Shown here: positions 50,508-59,945 of the stretch, piece by piece | Position numbering within the stretch: the stretch's first letter is position 1 | Layout of the letters: each line of letters starts with the position of its first letter | NCBI RefSeq assembly: GCF_018343535.1 | Contig: NZ_JAGYPF010000001.1 | Location: forward strand, 372,001-436,000 | Reading direction: 5' to 3' | Source: Neobacillus rhizophilus | Lineage (GTDB): Bacteria > Bacillota > Bacilli > Bacillales > Cytobacillaceae | DNA: 64,000 bases | Position numbers and translations under genes: made by a program | The notes under the pieces: model-generated | The model's database searches: none | What the model saw: the letters and a program-made list of their open reading frames with translations, nothing else | What the model was told of the DNA's origin: nothing

Positions 50508-51197
50508 CTATGATGTTGGTGATAAGATTAGTACGATGGCACTTTTATCTAATTGAAAATCCCAGTCCACAAAAATGTCTGCCACTTTTGTTTGAAGAAT
50601 GCCTTCGAAATTACCTTTATTATGTAATAATCTTTTTTCAAGATTACGTTTAGAGAGCTTTAATATTTCGGAATGGCCTAACCGAATTAACTCCTTCTCA
50701 ATCGGAACAAGTATTCCCTTCCTAATCACAACCAATGTTCGATTGTTAATGAAATAGGAATCAATCTTCTCCGGTTCTTTTTCGGCCTGAATGCTGATGA
50801 CCCTGAATTCTTCATGAATTGAGTTTCTTCCATTGTACTCCGCATTATTTTCGTCTTTCGTCGCGTCAGAACCAATACAGACAAACATCCCGCTTTTATT
50901 ATGCAAGCCCCAGTCATAATAAAACTCTTTGATGTCCAATCCGGTTAAGATTTTCATATATGCCTTAAACTCTGGAATGAGGGTTTCCATTAAAATATCC
51001 CTAGTACTTTGGACCAACTGTTTTTGCTTTTGTTCCAATAAAACGTTCTCAGTCGGCGAGATGAAATTTCGCAAATACACTGTAATAAAGGACTGATTGA
51101 TCGAAACATAAACGGATTCAGGTCCCTTTCCAAAGGCTTCACGAAGTGCTCTGCCAATATAGCTTGAAAGTTCCATTTGAAGCTGTTTGCTTTCCAA
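50508..51197 (-). CDS. DUF2294 domain-containing protein
   Basis: This ~229-residue protein has two related halves, the first with GRALREAFGKGPESVYVSINQS and the second with EKRLLHNKGNFEGILQTKVADI. This is the duplicated DUF2294 layout. Some annotations link DUF2294 to Na+-translocating decarboxylases, but no function is established. TTG at 51197 is 9 nt after AAAAGGA and is preferred over ATG at 51230, which has no site. The promoter is at 51252-51280. Confidence 0.78.
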   Translation of the reverse strand: MESKQLQMELSSYIGRALREAFGKGPESVYVSINQSFITVYLRNFISPTENVLLEQKQKQLVQSTRDILMETLIPEFKAYMKILTGLDIKEFYYDWGLHNKSGMFVCIGSDATKDENNAEYNGRNSIHEEFRVISIQAEKEPEKIDSYFINNRTLVVIRKGILVPIEKELIRLGHSEILKLSKRNLEKRLLHNKGNFEGILQTKVADIFVDWDFQLDKSAIVLILSPTS

Positions 51198-51251
51198 AGA
51201 AAACCATCCTTTTAATTGAGATAAAAGCATTTTTTCTTTTATCCCAAATTT

Positions 51252-51280
51252 ATTGTATATTTTTCAGCTAAAATTTTCAA
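51252..51280 (-). promoter_or_regulatory. Promoter of the DUF2294 gene
   Basis: On the minus strand TTGAAA (51280-51275), a 17-nt spacer and TACAAT (51257-51252). A 9-bp inverted repeat TACTATTTG-N7-CAAATAGTA (51289-51313) lies just upstream of the -35. Confidence 0.65.
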
Positions 51281-51587
51281 TGATTTTCTACTATTTGCCA
51301 TTGACAAATAGTAAAAGTACATATAAATATTATTTTTTATTAAAAAATAATTATTCATTTTTATACTGAACGGCAGTCCGTTTGGATTGGCATCCGCTGC
51401 CAACAAGCGCATCTGTTGTCGTTATTTGAAAGATGCTCAATAATAGCCGCCAATCCTGAATGATTCTGACGATATTTGGTGATAAGTTTTTCACGTTGCC
51501 TGCAGGAAAAAAACAGTCTTTTCTAAAATTTATTTAAAAAGACGAAAATCATTGTCTAACGAAATTAGTTGAAAGGTGGTTATCTAC

Positions 51588-51764
51588 ATGGATTTAACCC
51601 TACAACAAATCGTCGAAGGCTTGCCGAAGTCCCTTTTAAACGCTACTGACAGAGATTTGGAAGGTTTCCAAAAGATTACAGAAGAAGCAATTAAGTTAAG
51701 AGAAGGACACAGAAATCTGCAAAAAATGATAAAGAACTTCTCTACCTCTACTATTCGCACCTAA
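51588..51764 (+). CDS. Small hypothetical protein
   Basis: This 58-residue, mostly helical, charged protein (MDLTLQQIVEGLPKSLLN, then a KITEEAIKLREGHRNLQKM helix) is not one I recognise. AAGGTGG lies 8 nt before ATG at 51588; the GTG at 51576 overlaps that site. The preceding 350 bp hold the DUF2294 promoter and otherwise nothing I can assign. It shares a bidirectional terminator with kimA. Confidence 0.6.
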   Translation: MDLTLQQIVEGLPKSLLNATDRDLEGFQKITEEAIKLREGHRNLQKMIKNFSTSTIRT

Positions 51765-51784
51765 AACATTTGAATGCACAAAAA

Positions 51785-51815
51785 AAGGAAGGTGCCAGAT
51801 TACACCTTCCTTTTG
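51785..51815. terminator. Bidirectional terminator between the small gene and kimA
   Basis: AAGGAAGGTG pairs with CACCTTCCTT; T runs are present on both strands. Confidence 0.88.
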
Positions 51816-51821
51816 TCTTAT

Positions 51822-53648
51822 TTACTTTTTCAAATGATATGGGACCGTCGTGACAATCACGTTTCTGCGGTACAGCAAAAAGGATCGGATCAGCAGGCTG
51901 GATTGATTATGAAGAATGTTTTCCCAACTATGTTTTGGCATAAATTGCGGAATGACGACAGTAACACGGAAATTGGCCTCGCTTGCTTTATGTTCAACAG
52001 TATCCACGAACTTCGTAAGTGGATTAATGATACTCCTGTAATGAGAATGGAGCGTCACAAGGCGGATATCCGGGTGCCATTTCTTCCATTTCTCTTCGAA
52101 TTTATGCTCGTCCTCTCTTTCAAACGCGACATAAACAGCAATAATTTGGTCGGGCTTCAGCGATTTTGCATAATTGATCGAATTTTCGACCACATGGGTA
52201 ATACCCGCCACCGGAACGACAATGACGTTCCCTTCTATCGGAACAACAGGCTCACAGGTGGAAATCCTAAGCTGGTCCCCGACTGCTTCATAATGTTTTT
52301 TAATCCTGTGGAATAGGAGAATAATTAATGGCAGAAAGATTAATATCGGCCAAACCCGCGAAAATTTTGTAACGAAAAAGATGAGTGTTACTATAAAACT
52401 GATTAGGGCCCCAGTGGTATTAATAACAAACTTTAATACCCAGCCATTTGGTTTTTCGCGAAGCCATTTGACCATCATTCCTGTTTGTGACAGGGTAAAT
52501 GGTACAAACACCCCGACGGCGTAAAGCGGAATGAGATGCTCGGTTTCCGCATTAAAGGCCAGTATTAAGATGATAGATGCCGCGCCAAGTATGATGATTC
52601 CATTTGAGTACCCTAAGCGGTCTCCTCTGATTAGAAACATTCTTGGGATGAATTTATCTTTTGCCAAATTGACCGCCAAGAGTGGAAATGCAGAATACCC
52701 CGTATTAGCAGCCAAAATTAAGATCAAAGCCGTAGTTCCCTGTATAAAATAGTACATGAAATTCCGCCCAAAGGTGTGCTCTGCTATTTGAGAAACAACT
52801 GTTACTTCAGCTCTAGGCGCGATCCCGTAATAATAGGCCAAATAGACAATTCCCGAAAAAAGGACCGCCAACAGAAGTCCCATTGCCATTAAAGTTTTCG
52901 CGGCGTTTTTCGGCGCTGGATCTTTAAAGTTTGGAATGGCATTCGAAATCGCTTCAACACCTGTTAAGGCAGAGCTTCCGGAGGCAAATGCCCTTAATAA
53001 AATAAACAAACTGATCCCAGCCACTGGCGTCCCTATCGGAGTATGTAAGGCAGGCGGAATTTGGCCAGTCAAGATTTTATATAAACCCACACCTATTAAA
53101 ATAAACAGAGCCAAGACAAAAAGGTATACGGGATAGGCTAAAATGGACGCTGACTCCGTCACTCCCCTTAAATTTAAAAGGGTAATAAAAAGAACAAACA
53201 GAATCGCAATTCCCACATTATCGCCATGCAAATTAGGAAAGGCTGAAGTGATGGCATCCGTTCCGGCGGAAACACTTACTGCAACAGTTAAAATATAATC
53301 CACTAACAGAGATCCTCCGGCCACCAGCCCGGAATTTACTCCCAAATTACTCTTCGACACCACATAGGCTCCGCCACCGTGCGGATAAGCAAAGATGATT
53401 TGCTGATAAGACAAGATAAGTGCAGTTAACAGAATCAATACGCCGACGGCGATCGGAATGGAATACCAGAATGCGGTCGCACCAACTGTCACTAGGACAA
53501 TCAAAATCTGTTCTGGACCATAAGCCACTGAAGACAACGCATCAGAAGAGAGAATAGCCAATGCTTTCGTTTTACTAATTTTTTGTTCCCCTAATTCATG
53601 TGATTTTAAAGGCCTTCCTATCAGGAACCTTTTTACGGAAGAAAACAT
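51822..53648 (-). CDS. kimA: High-affinity potassium transporter KimA
   Basis: This 608-residue APC-superfamily K+/H+ symporter closely follows B. subtilis KimA (YdaO) along its whole length. It opens KRFLIGRPLKS, then ALAILSSDALSSVAYG, and has AYPHGGGAYVVSK and LLVDYILTVAVS. Twelve helices occupy ~35-460 and a cytosolic C-terminal domain (~470-608) ends VTTVPYHLKK. In B. subtilis c-di-AMP binds the protein and also its riboswitch. The 5' leader here carries that riboswitch. Monocistronic. Confidence 0.95.
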   Translation of the reverse strand: MFSSVKRFLIGRPLKSHELGEQKISKTKALAILSSDALSSVAYGPEQILIVLVTVGATAFWYSIPIAVGVLILLTALILSYQQIIFAYPHGGGAYVVSKSNLGVNSGLVAGGSLLVDYILTVAVSVSAGTDAITSAFPNLHGDNVGIAILFVLFITLLNLRGVTESASILAYPVYLFVLALFILIGVGLYKILTGQIPPALHTPIGTPVAGISLFILLRAFASGSSALTGVEAISNAIPNFKDPAPKNAAKTLMAMGLLLAVLFSGIVYLAYYYGIAPRAEVTVVSQIAEHTFGRNFMYYFIQGTTALILILAANTGYSAFPLLAVNLAKDKFIPRMFLIRGDRLGYSNGIIILGAASIILILAFNAETEHLIPLYAVGVFVPFTLSQTGMMVKWLREKPNGWVLKFVINTTGALISFIVTLIFFVTKFSRVWPILIFLPLIILLFHRIKKHYEAVGDQLRISTCEPVVPIEGNVIVVPVAGITHVVENSINYAKSLKPDQIIAVYVAFEREDEHKFEEKWKKWHPDIRLVTLHSHYRSIINPLTKFVDTVEHKASEANFRVTVVIPQFMPKHSWENILHNQSSLLIRSFLLYRRNVIVTTVPYHLKK

Positions 53649-53703
53649 TTATGTCACCGCCAAATTTCATTAGATGTAAGTAAGTTTCCCTATTTTTCAC
53701 AAA

Positions 53704-53928
53704 ATAAAAAGTGCCTCCAAGTCAATTCGAATAGACCTGTAGACACATCATTTCTTTTGCATCACAAGCTCCGCCTTCCTTCTCAATATAACGCTTGCGA
53801 GGTTAGCTGTCGGGTTCGGGCCAATGAGTAGCCCTGCCTGAAAGGATTCACCCCCAGGATTAATTAATAATCCAGAAAAATGGTTCCCCCGCACCTATCG
53901 GTTTCAGCGATTTAGAAATTTGAAACTG
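53704..53928 (-). ncRNA. c-di-AMP riboswitch (ydaO/yuaA type) with terminator
   Basis: The minus strand contains the ydaO-motif core blocks CGCTGAAACCGATAGGTGCG, GGGGGTGAATCC, CAGGGCTAC with GGCCCGAACCCGACAGC, and TAACCTCGCAAGC. A terminator (GTGTCTACAGGTC with GACTTGGAGGCAC, 53748-53711, then TTTTTATTTT) follows. High c-di-AMP favours the terminator and shuts off kimA. Confidence 0.95.
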
Positions 53929-53933
53929 TGAAT

Positions 53934-53962
53934 ATCATACTCCCCTGTTCTCCTGTTGTAAA
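53934..53962 (-). promoter_or_regulatory. Promoter of the kimA riboswitch transcript
   Basis: On the minus strand TTTACA (53962-53957), a 17-nt spacer and TATGAT (53939-53934), a few bases before the riboswitch. Confidence 0.75.
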
Positions 53963-54043
53963 TGATTTTTTTTAAAGATAAACGGTTATGTTAAGTAATA
54001 GTGCCAGCGTTTATTCGATAAAATAAACAAAAGGAGGATTTTC

Positions 54044-54178
54044 ATGCGAAACGAAAAAAATCCTATCTTATCTGATGAATTTTTAAATGAGCTAGTGAAG
54101 GATATTAACGAGGAATTCGGGTGGGACACGGTTGAACAAAATGTCGAGCGTTATGACCATGGAACACATAAAAATTGA
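54044..54178 (+). CDS. Small acidic hypothetical protein
   Basis: This 44-residue protein (DEFLNELVKDINEEFGWDTV, then EQNVERYDHG) has AAAGGAGG 8 nt before its ATG and a strong terminator after it. It is predicted to be one long amphipathic helix with no signal or membrane segment. I do not recognise a family. Confidence 0.65.
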   Translation: MRNEKNPILSDEFLNELVKDINEEFGWDTVEQNVERYDHGTHKN

Positions 54179-54197
54179 GATGTCTAATAATAGTGCG

Positions 54198-54232
54198 AAA
54201 AAGACTACGAGGAATTTCGTAGTCTTTTTATT
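54198..54232 (+). terminator. Terminator of the small acidic protein gene
   Basis: A 13-bp stem AAAAAGACTACGA/TCGTAGTCTTTTT, with T residues on both strands. Confidence 0.9.
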
Positions 54233-54266
54233 TAACAGTAAGCAGTTGTAATATTATGAGGCACTA

Positions 54267-55247
54267 TTAGAAGCCGCGAACCGGATGAGGGACATAAGGT
54301 TCTTCCAAATAGGCCACTTCTTCTGGGGTCAGTTTAATAGAGATTGCTGCAACTGCATCTTCAAGATGAGGCATTTTTGTGACCCCTATGATAGGTGCTG
54401 TAACAGGCGCCTTTTGCAGCACCCACGCGAGTGCAATTTGTGCACGCGTAACCTCCCGTTTTGCGGCCAATTCCGCTACACGTTCGACGATTTTACGATC
54501 CGCCTCAATTGCAGATGTGTAAAGTGTTTTGCCGAATTCATCTGTCTGAGAGCGGGAAGTCGTTTCTACCCAGTCGCGGGTCAGCTTCCCTCTTGCCAGC
54601 GGACTCCAAGGAATAACACCAATTTTCTCTTCCCGGCAGAGCGGCAGCATTTCGCGTTCCTCTTCACGATACAAGAGGTTTAAGTGGTTTTGCATGGAAA
54701 CAAACCGAGTCCATCCGTTCCGCTCGGCAACATTTTGCGCTTTCATAAACTGCCACGCATACATGGATGAAGCGCCAATATATCTGGCCTTCCCTGCCTT
54801 CACCACATCATGCAGGGCTTCCATCGTCTCTTCGATTGGCGTATGGTAGTCCCAGCGGTGAATCTGATACAGGTCGACATAATCGGAGCCGAGACGCTTC
54901 AGGCTATTATCGATTTCTGCCATAATTGATTTTCTAGAGAGTCCAGCACCATTCGGCCCTTTATGCGTGCGCATGTACACTTTGGTTGCAATGACAATCT
55001 CATCCCTGTTAGCGAACTCTTTCAGGGCGCGGCCGATAATTTCCTCGCTCGTACCGTCTGAATATGCGTTTGCCGTGTCAAAAAAGTTGATGCCATCGTC
55101 AAGTGCCTTTTTAATAATCGGGCGGCTTAGTTCTTCGTTAAGCACCCACTGGTGAGTGCCTCGCTCGGGAACACCAAAACTCATGCAGCCAAGACATAAC
55201 CGTGAAACATCTAATCCTGTATTACCAAGCTTAACGTAATCCATCAT
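54267..55247 (-). CDS. Aldo/keto reductase
   Basis: This ~326-residue NADPH-dependent TIM-barrel oxidoreductase has catalytic Asp and Tyr in FFDTANAYSDGTSE, Lys in VIATKVYM and His in YQIHRWDYHTP; the cofactor region is PWSPLARGKL and PIIGVTK. It resembles the YhdN/IolS group. ATG at 55247 has AGAGGG 8 nt upstream. The substrate is unknown. Confidence 0.92.
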   Translation of the reverse strand: MMDYVKLGNTGLDVSRLCLGCMSFGVPERGTHQWVLNEELSRPIIKKALDDGINFFDTANAYSDGTSEEIIGRALKEFANRDEIVIATKVYMRTHKGPNGAGLSRKSIMAEIDNSLKRLGSDYVDLYQIHRWDYHTPIEETMEALHDVVKAGKARYIGASSMYAWQFMKAQNVAERNGWTRFVSMQNHLNLLYREEEREMLPLCREEKIGVIPWSPLARGKLTRDWVETTSRSQTDEFGKTLYTSAIEADRKIVERVAELAAKREVTRAQIALAWVLQKAPVTAPIIGVTKMPHLEDAVAAISIKLTPEEVAYLEEPYVPHPVRGF

Positions 55248-55369
55248 GTATGTACCCTCTTTCAATTTGGTTTTAATATAACTATAATATATTTTGGAGA
55301 ATTTTTACATAATTCTTATTTCGCAATTTTAATTGATTGATGAAAATAAAATGTATGGAGGATTTACGA

Positions 55370-56149
55370 ATGGGTGAATTAAATCTATTATTCCGCAAAA
55401 GAATTGGATACCCTCAAGACGAAACTGTTACCTTTGAAAAAGTAGACACCATTCTTGAAAAAACAGCAAAATCCATTCCCTTTGAAAATTTGTGCATCAT
55501 CACTAATAAAACTGCCGCAATTTCAAAAGAAAATCTAAAAAACAGAATCCTATTAAAAAATGAAGGCGGACTTTGTTATGATCTTAACACCATTCTCTAC
55601 TATTTTTTAATCGAAAATGGTTTTAATGTCTCCTTGGTTCAGGGTGTAGTACACAATCATAATACCAAGCAATGGAGTTCTACTGGAAGAACTCATGTGG
55701 CAATTGTCATCACCTACAATGGGCAGCGTTTCCTTATAGACACAGGTTTTGGCGGGAACCTGCCATTGAAGCCCGTCCCATTCAGCGGGGAAATCGTAAC
55801 ATCCCAAAATGGGGAATTCCGCGTCGAACAATCCGACACAGAACATGGAAATTACATTTTCCATATAAAACTAAAGCATAAAGACCAAGATTGGAAAGTT
55901 GGCTATGCTTTTAACACTAGGAAATCCGTCGACGAATCCGATTTAAATGAGGTGCAAAAAATCATCATCGAGCACCCCGAATCCTCATTTAATAAAAAGC
56001 CATTAATCACTAGGTTCACTGATAGGGGTAACTTAATCCTTACTGACACTTCTTTAACTGAGTGGGCAAATGGAAAAATGATCAAAAAGGATATTGACCC
56101 ACAGCAGTTCAAATTGATTGCAAAAGAACAATTTGGTATTTCAGACTAA
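55370..56149 (+). CDS. nat: Arylamine N-acetyltransferase
   Basis: This ~259-residue NAT family enzyme transfers acetyl from acetyl-CoA to arylamines or hydrazines. The Cys69-His109-Asp124 triad is visible in GGLCYDLN, RTHVAIV and LIDTGFGG. ATG at 55370 follows GGAGG by 8 nt; an 11-residue longer frame lacks a site. Confidence 0.93.
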   Translation: MGELNLLFRKRIGYPQDETVTFEKVDTILEKTAKSIPFENLCIITNKTAAISKENLKNRILLKNEGGLCYDLNTILYYFLIENGFNVSLVQGVVHNHNTKQWSSTGRTHVAIVITYNGQRFLIDTGFGGNLPLKPVPFSGEIVTSQNGEFRVEQSDTEHGNYIFHIKLKHKDQDWKVGYAFNTRKSVDESDLNEVQKIIIEHPESSFNKKPLITRFTDRGNLILTDTSLTEWANGKMIKKDIDPQQFKLIAKEQFGISD

Positions 56150-56231
56150 AATATGAAGGAATGGTCGTGATTGCCACGCCTTTTTATTTTGGATTTTTTG
56201 ATAATTCTGCCGCAAATAAATCATACCTCCC

Positions 56232-56250
56232 ATGCATCAATTTCATGCAT
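56232..56250. promoter_or_regulatory. Palindrome upstream of the LysR gene
   Basis: ATGCAT-CAATTTC-ATGCAT, about 70 bp before the LysR start and ahead of a TATGAT near 56284. It is suitable as an autoregulatory LysR site. Confidence 0.4.
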
Positions 56251-56318
56251 ATTAACAATTAGAAGTTATGTAAAAAGAAGAGTATGATAGTAATATCAAA
56301 ACCATAAGAGGGATTTAG

Positions 56319-57200
56319 ATGGAATGGGATCAAATTAATTATTTTCAAACAGTGGCCAAAGCCCAGCATATTACACGGGCGGCCGAGCAGTTATCCATTT
56401 CGCAGCCTGCTCTTAGCCGCTCCATCGCAAAGCTCGAGGACGAATTAGGTGTGCAACTATTCGACCGCAAAGGCCGGAATATTTATTTGAATCGATATGG
56501 AAAAATCTTTTTAAATCATGTAGAGCAAGCCATCCAACAAATCGAGATTGGTAAGCAGGAAATTTGGGATGAAATTCACCCGGATAACGGGACCGTCTCA
56601 TTATCCTTCCTCCCTTCGCTTGGGATGAGTGTGATTCCTAAAATCTTAAGTCATTATCAAATAGAGCACCCTAATGTGAAGTTTCAATTAAACCAAGCTT
56701 CGAATCGACAGATTGTGGAACAATTAAAGTCTAGAAAGGTTGATTTGGCCCTAATCACGCTGTTCCATAATGATAAAGAGGTTATCTGCGAACCGCTTTT
56801 AACGGAGGAATTATTTCTAATTGTTTCGATTGATCATCCGCTTGCCGTCAATAATGAAATTGATTTAAACATAATAAAAGACCAGCCCTTTATCTCTTTT
56901 AAAGATGTGAATGAACTGCAGACCATTATTAATCAATTATGCCAAAAAGCTGGTTTTTCCCCCAAGGTTGTGTTCGAAGGAGAGGATATTGGCACAGTTT
57001 CCGGTTTAGTTGGAGCAAAATTAGGTGTTTCATTAGTGCCTGATACCCAAGTACTTGATAGAAGTAAAATTAAGCTCATTCGTGTAAATAATCCTATCTG
57101 CAAAAGAGACATTGGAATTGCTTGGTTGAAGGATGGGTACTCATCTCCAGTTGTCGAGCGCTTTAAAGAATTTGTTCAGCATCTAGTTAAAACAAAATAA
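56319..57200 (+). CDS. LysR family transcriptional regulator (YybE-like)
   Basis: This 293-residue protein has an N-terminal winged helix (AKAQHITRAAEQLSISQPAL, residues ~14-35) and a periplasmic-binding-like effector domain (~90-290). It lies 15 bp upstream of an MFS gene on the same strand, the yybE-yybF arrangement of B. subtilis, so it probably controls that transporter. The effector is unknown. Confidence 0.9.
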   Translation: MEWDQINYFQTVAKAQHITRAAEQLSISQPALSRSIAKLEDELGVQLFDRKGRNIYLNRYGKIFLNHVEQAIQQIEIGKQEIWDEIHPDNGTVSLSFLPSLGMSVIPKILSHYQIEHPNVKFQLNQASNRQIVEQLKSRKVDLALITLFHNDKEVICEPLLTEELFLIVSIDHPLAVNNEIDLNIIKDQPFISFKDVNELQTIINQLCQKAGFSPKVVFEGEDIGTVSGLVGAKLGVSLVPDTQVLDRSKIKLIRVNNPICKRDIGIAWLKDGYSSPVVERFKEFVQHLVKTK

Positions 57201-57215
57201 AGGAGTCTTCAAAAA

Positions 57216-58442
57216 ATGAGTTACATTCAACGTGGAACACGCACATTTAAAAGGGTAAACCTAGCATTATTTGCAGGCGGTTTTAGTACCTTTGCCATTC
57301 TTTGGGGAACACAGCCCCTGCTGCCGGATTTTGCTCAGGAATTTCATATTTCTCCGGCGGTTTCCAGTTTAAGTTTGTCTTCCACTACGATTGCCTTATC
57401 TATCAGTCTTTTAATAGCCGGGTCTTTATCGGAGGTATTTGGACGTAAATCCATTATGACGATCGCATTATTTACCTCGTCCATCCTATCCATTTTAACG
57501 GCTTTTACACCCAATTTTCATTTACTGATTTTAAGTCGGATCTTACAAGGCATTGCGCTTGCTGGCCTGCCGGCTGTAGCAATGGCCTATTTAGGCGAGG
57601 AAATTGAAGGCAAAAGCTTAGGAATGGCAATGGGGTTATATATCAGCGGGAATTCCATTGGCGGAATGGCAGGAAGGATTATCAGCGGCATTTTAACCGA
57701 TTATTTCAGCTGGCATGTTGCCTTAATTGGCGTTGGCATTATTAGTTTACTGGCAAGCTTTGTTTTCTGGCTGATTTTGCCTAAATCTACACATTTCACA
57801 CCGCAAAAATTAGCCATTAAAAAACTGGCATTTTCATTGTTTAGCCAATTTAAGGAACCGGGTCTCATTTATCTATTTATCATTGGATTTTTATTAATGG
57901 GCAGCTTTGTTTCTTTATACAACTATATTGGCTTTGAGCTCATTAAACCTCCTTATTCATTAAGCCAAACCCTGGTTGGATTTATTTTCATCGTGTATTT
58001 AGTAGGAACCTTTAGCTCCACTTGGATGGGTATGCTGGCGGACCAGCATGGGAAAAAGAAAATTTTGCAGCTGTCTTTGGTCATCTTATTGGTTGGTGCC
58101 TGCATCACGCTAAACACCCATTTATGGATCAAAATCTTGGGGATTGCCATCTTCACCTACGGATTTTTCGCCGGTCATTCGATTGCCAGCGGCTGGGTCG
58201 GCAAAGCCGCAACTCACGATAAGGCACAAGCCGCATCGTTATACTTATTTTTCTATTATGCGGGTTCGAGCATTGGAGGAACAGCAAGTGGAACAATGTA
58301 CAGTCAATTCGGATGGCACGGGGTTGTCTACATGATTGCAATTCTTGCCATTGTTTCAATTGGAATTTCGATTCGTTTAGGGATCATGGCCAACAGAAAA
58401 ATAAAATTATCTACCATTAAAGGATTAAAGCACAGCAGTTAA
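57216..58442 (+). CDS. MFS transporter (YybF/YnfM-like)
   Basis: This 408-residue, 12-helix transporter has GTQPLLPDFAQEFH after helix 1, motif A GSLSEVFGRKS and SRILQGIALAGLPAVAMAYL, as in the YnfM/YybF branch of DHA1 pumps. AAGGAG is placed well. It is co-transcribed with the LysR gene. The substrate is unknown. Confidence 0.9.
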   Translation: MSYIQRGTRTFKRVNLALFAGGFSTFAILWGTQPLLPDFAQEFHISPAVSSLSLSSTTIALSISLLIAGSLSEVFGRKSIMTIALFTSSILSILTAFTPNFHLLILSRILQGIALAGLPAVAMAYLGEEIEGKSLGMAMGLYISGNSIGGMAGRIISGILTDYFSWHVALIGVGIISLLASFVFWLILPKSTHFTPQKLAIKKLAFSLFSQFKEPGLIYLFIIGFLLMGSFVSLYNYIGFELIKPPYSLSQTLVGFIFIVYLVGTFSSTWMGMLADQHGKKKILQLSLVILLVGACITLNTHLWIKILGIAIFTYGFFAGHSIASGWVGKAATHDKAQAASLYLFFYYAGSSIGGTASGTMYSQFGWHGVVYMIAILAIVSIGISIRLGIMANRKIKLSTIKGLKHSS

Positions 58443-58472
58443 AAAAACAACAAAAATATGTCACGGCTATTT

Positions 58473-59309
58473 TCATCGATTGGCCAACCGTATTTTCACC
58501 TGGTAAAGTAGATAGCTAATTACCCATGTTAAAAGAGAAAAAGTTAATGCGATGCTGGAAAAAGCAAGCACATAGGCATTATACTCCGCCAGCTTGGTAA
58601 CGGCATGGTACGTATCAAAACCAAAGATTCTGGCCGTCACATTCCATAGGACAAGCAGAAAGAAAATCATCCCAAGACCTCTGGCGGAGCCTTTAATGTC
58701 TGCCCAGCTTAAAGCTATATGCGAAGAGATACAGATGGCCAATACAAAATAAACCCAAAATAACGGGTTTAGGAAATTTTCTATGGTAAATAAATTTTTG
58801 CTAAAAACAACTACTATTTCCCATACGGTCAATAGTAATGGCAAATCCACTTTTTCAAAGGTTAGATGCTGTGCAATAAAAGAATCAAGTGTTGCAAAAG
58901 ATTGTGGAACTAGCAAATACATTCCTAATAACAACGACCCTATGCCGCTAAAAATTGGCCCTAACCCTATAAAAAAATTCCCCGCCTGCTGATATATACT
59001 GTTCGTGTTATATTGGTGGCGCACGAAACCAAGCGTGCCATCAGGGCTATTAAGCTGAAGCAGCTTCACTTGTGTCACCTTATGCCCCCATAAAAAGCAC
59101 TGCAGCAGATGCCCAATTTCATGAATAGGAACACCAATCCACGCCGTAGCGAGCACTCCTTTTACTCCAAATGCCCGAAACAATAAGGAATTGGAAGACC
59201 GTTCCAACACACCCAAAATCAAGCCTACCAAAATGATGATTCCGAAAAGGTATACTAATTCAAGCAAACTCATTAGTATTATATTGAAAAAGGATGTCAA
59301 GACGCTCAT
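58473..59309 (-). CDS. M50 peptidase-like integral membrane protein
   Basis: This 278-residue protein with about seven membrane helices has the zinc-protease motif HEIGH (PIHEIGHLLQCF, near residue 63), as in intramembrane site-2-type and M50B-like proteins. The usual second metal motif (NxxPxxxxDG) is not clear, so catalytic activity is uncertain. Single gene. Confidence 0.72.
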   Translation of the reverse strand: MSVLTSFFNIILMSLLELVYLFGIIILVGLILGVLERSSNSLLFRAFGVKGVLATAWIGVPIHEIGHLLQCFLWGHKVTQVKLLQLNSPDGTLGFVRHQYNTNSIYQQAGNFFIGLGPIFSGIGSLLLGMYLLVPQSFATLDSFIAQHLTFEKVDLPLLLTVWEIVVVFSKNLFTIENFLNPLFWVYFVLAICISSHIALSWADIKGSARGLGMIFFLLVLWNVTARIFGFDTYHAVTKLAEYNAYVLAFSSIALTFSLLTWVISYLLYQVKIRLANR

Positions 59310-59388
59310 GTTATAGCCCCTTAAAAATTTTTCTAATATTATCCATATTACACCAATTTAGACTTATATATTAAAAACAACAAAAGAA

Positions 59389-59418
59389 AATAAAGCTTGT
59401 GCTAGCCCAAGCCTTATT
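59389..59418 (-). terminator. Terminator of the frameshifted small gene
   Basis: AATAAGGCTTG pairs with CAAGCTTTATT (one mismatch), then TTCTTTT on the minus strand. Confidence 0.7.
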
Positions 59419-59437
59419 GTGTATCATTACAAGAAAT

Positions 59438-59765
59438 CTATAAATTCTCCTTAATAAAAGCTGCAGCCTCACTATAATGGCAGCCTTGGTTTGCGTACTT
59501 AATGTAATTCTTAATGGTTGTTAACCATTCGATCGTCGTTGGTTTCGTTACCTCGATGGCATCTAGTAAATCTTCCATAGTAATAAGCCTTTCGCTGCCC
59601 CCCCTCCCATAATCTCCGTTAACACTCCTAATGCCAAGCACCATCATGGGAATTAGACCACCGAAAAAGGCAACGAGAAAAAAGCAGTTGATATCGTACG
59701 ATTTAGTTTGGTTCCAGCCATCCTGAAGCGAAGGCTGAAAAAGGTCATATATTCGGTTTAGACAT
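59438..59765 (-). pseudogene. Small membrane protein gene with a frameshift near its start
   Basis: A strong start (AGGGGG, then ATG at 59765, MSKPNI) runs into TGA after six codons. In the next frame the protein continues DLFQPSLQDGW...CFFLVAFFGGLIPMMVLGI and on to AAAFIKENL. Adding one AT to the ATATAT run at the junction restores about 109 codons. The restored protein has one membrane helix and a helical C-terminal half (TMEDLLDAIEVTKPTTIEWL). An internal ATG at 59647 could give a 69-residue piece. The family is unknown. Confidence 0.6.
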
Positions 59766-59945
59766 AGACTCCCCCTGAGAAATTTCTATATAATTCTATT
59801 TCTAGAATCGCAAAAATCAAAAAACTGTCAATAGTTTCTTATAATAAGAACACCTGCCATTTATCCTCCATTTTTACAATTGCCGTATGTATAGAAATGG
59901 AATAAAATGAATGAAAGAGTAAAATTTTACTAGATTACAAGGCTG

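Noticed and set aside
51314..51575. Search for a riboswitch or sRNA in the gap before 51588
   Set aside because: Short inverted repeats (GGCAG...CTGCC, CAACA...TGTTG) exist but no known motif, promoter-terminator pair or U tract supports an RNA gene.
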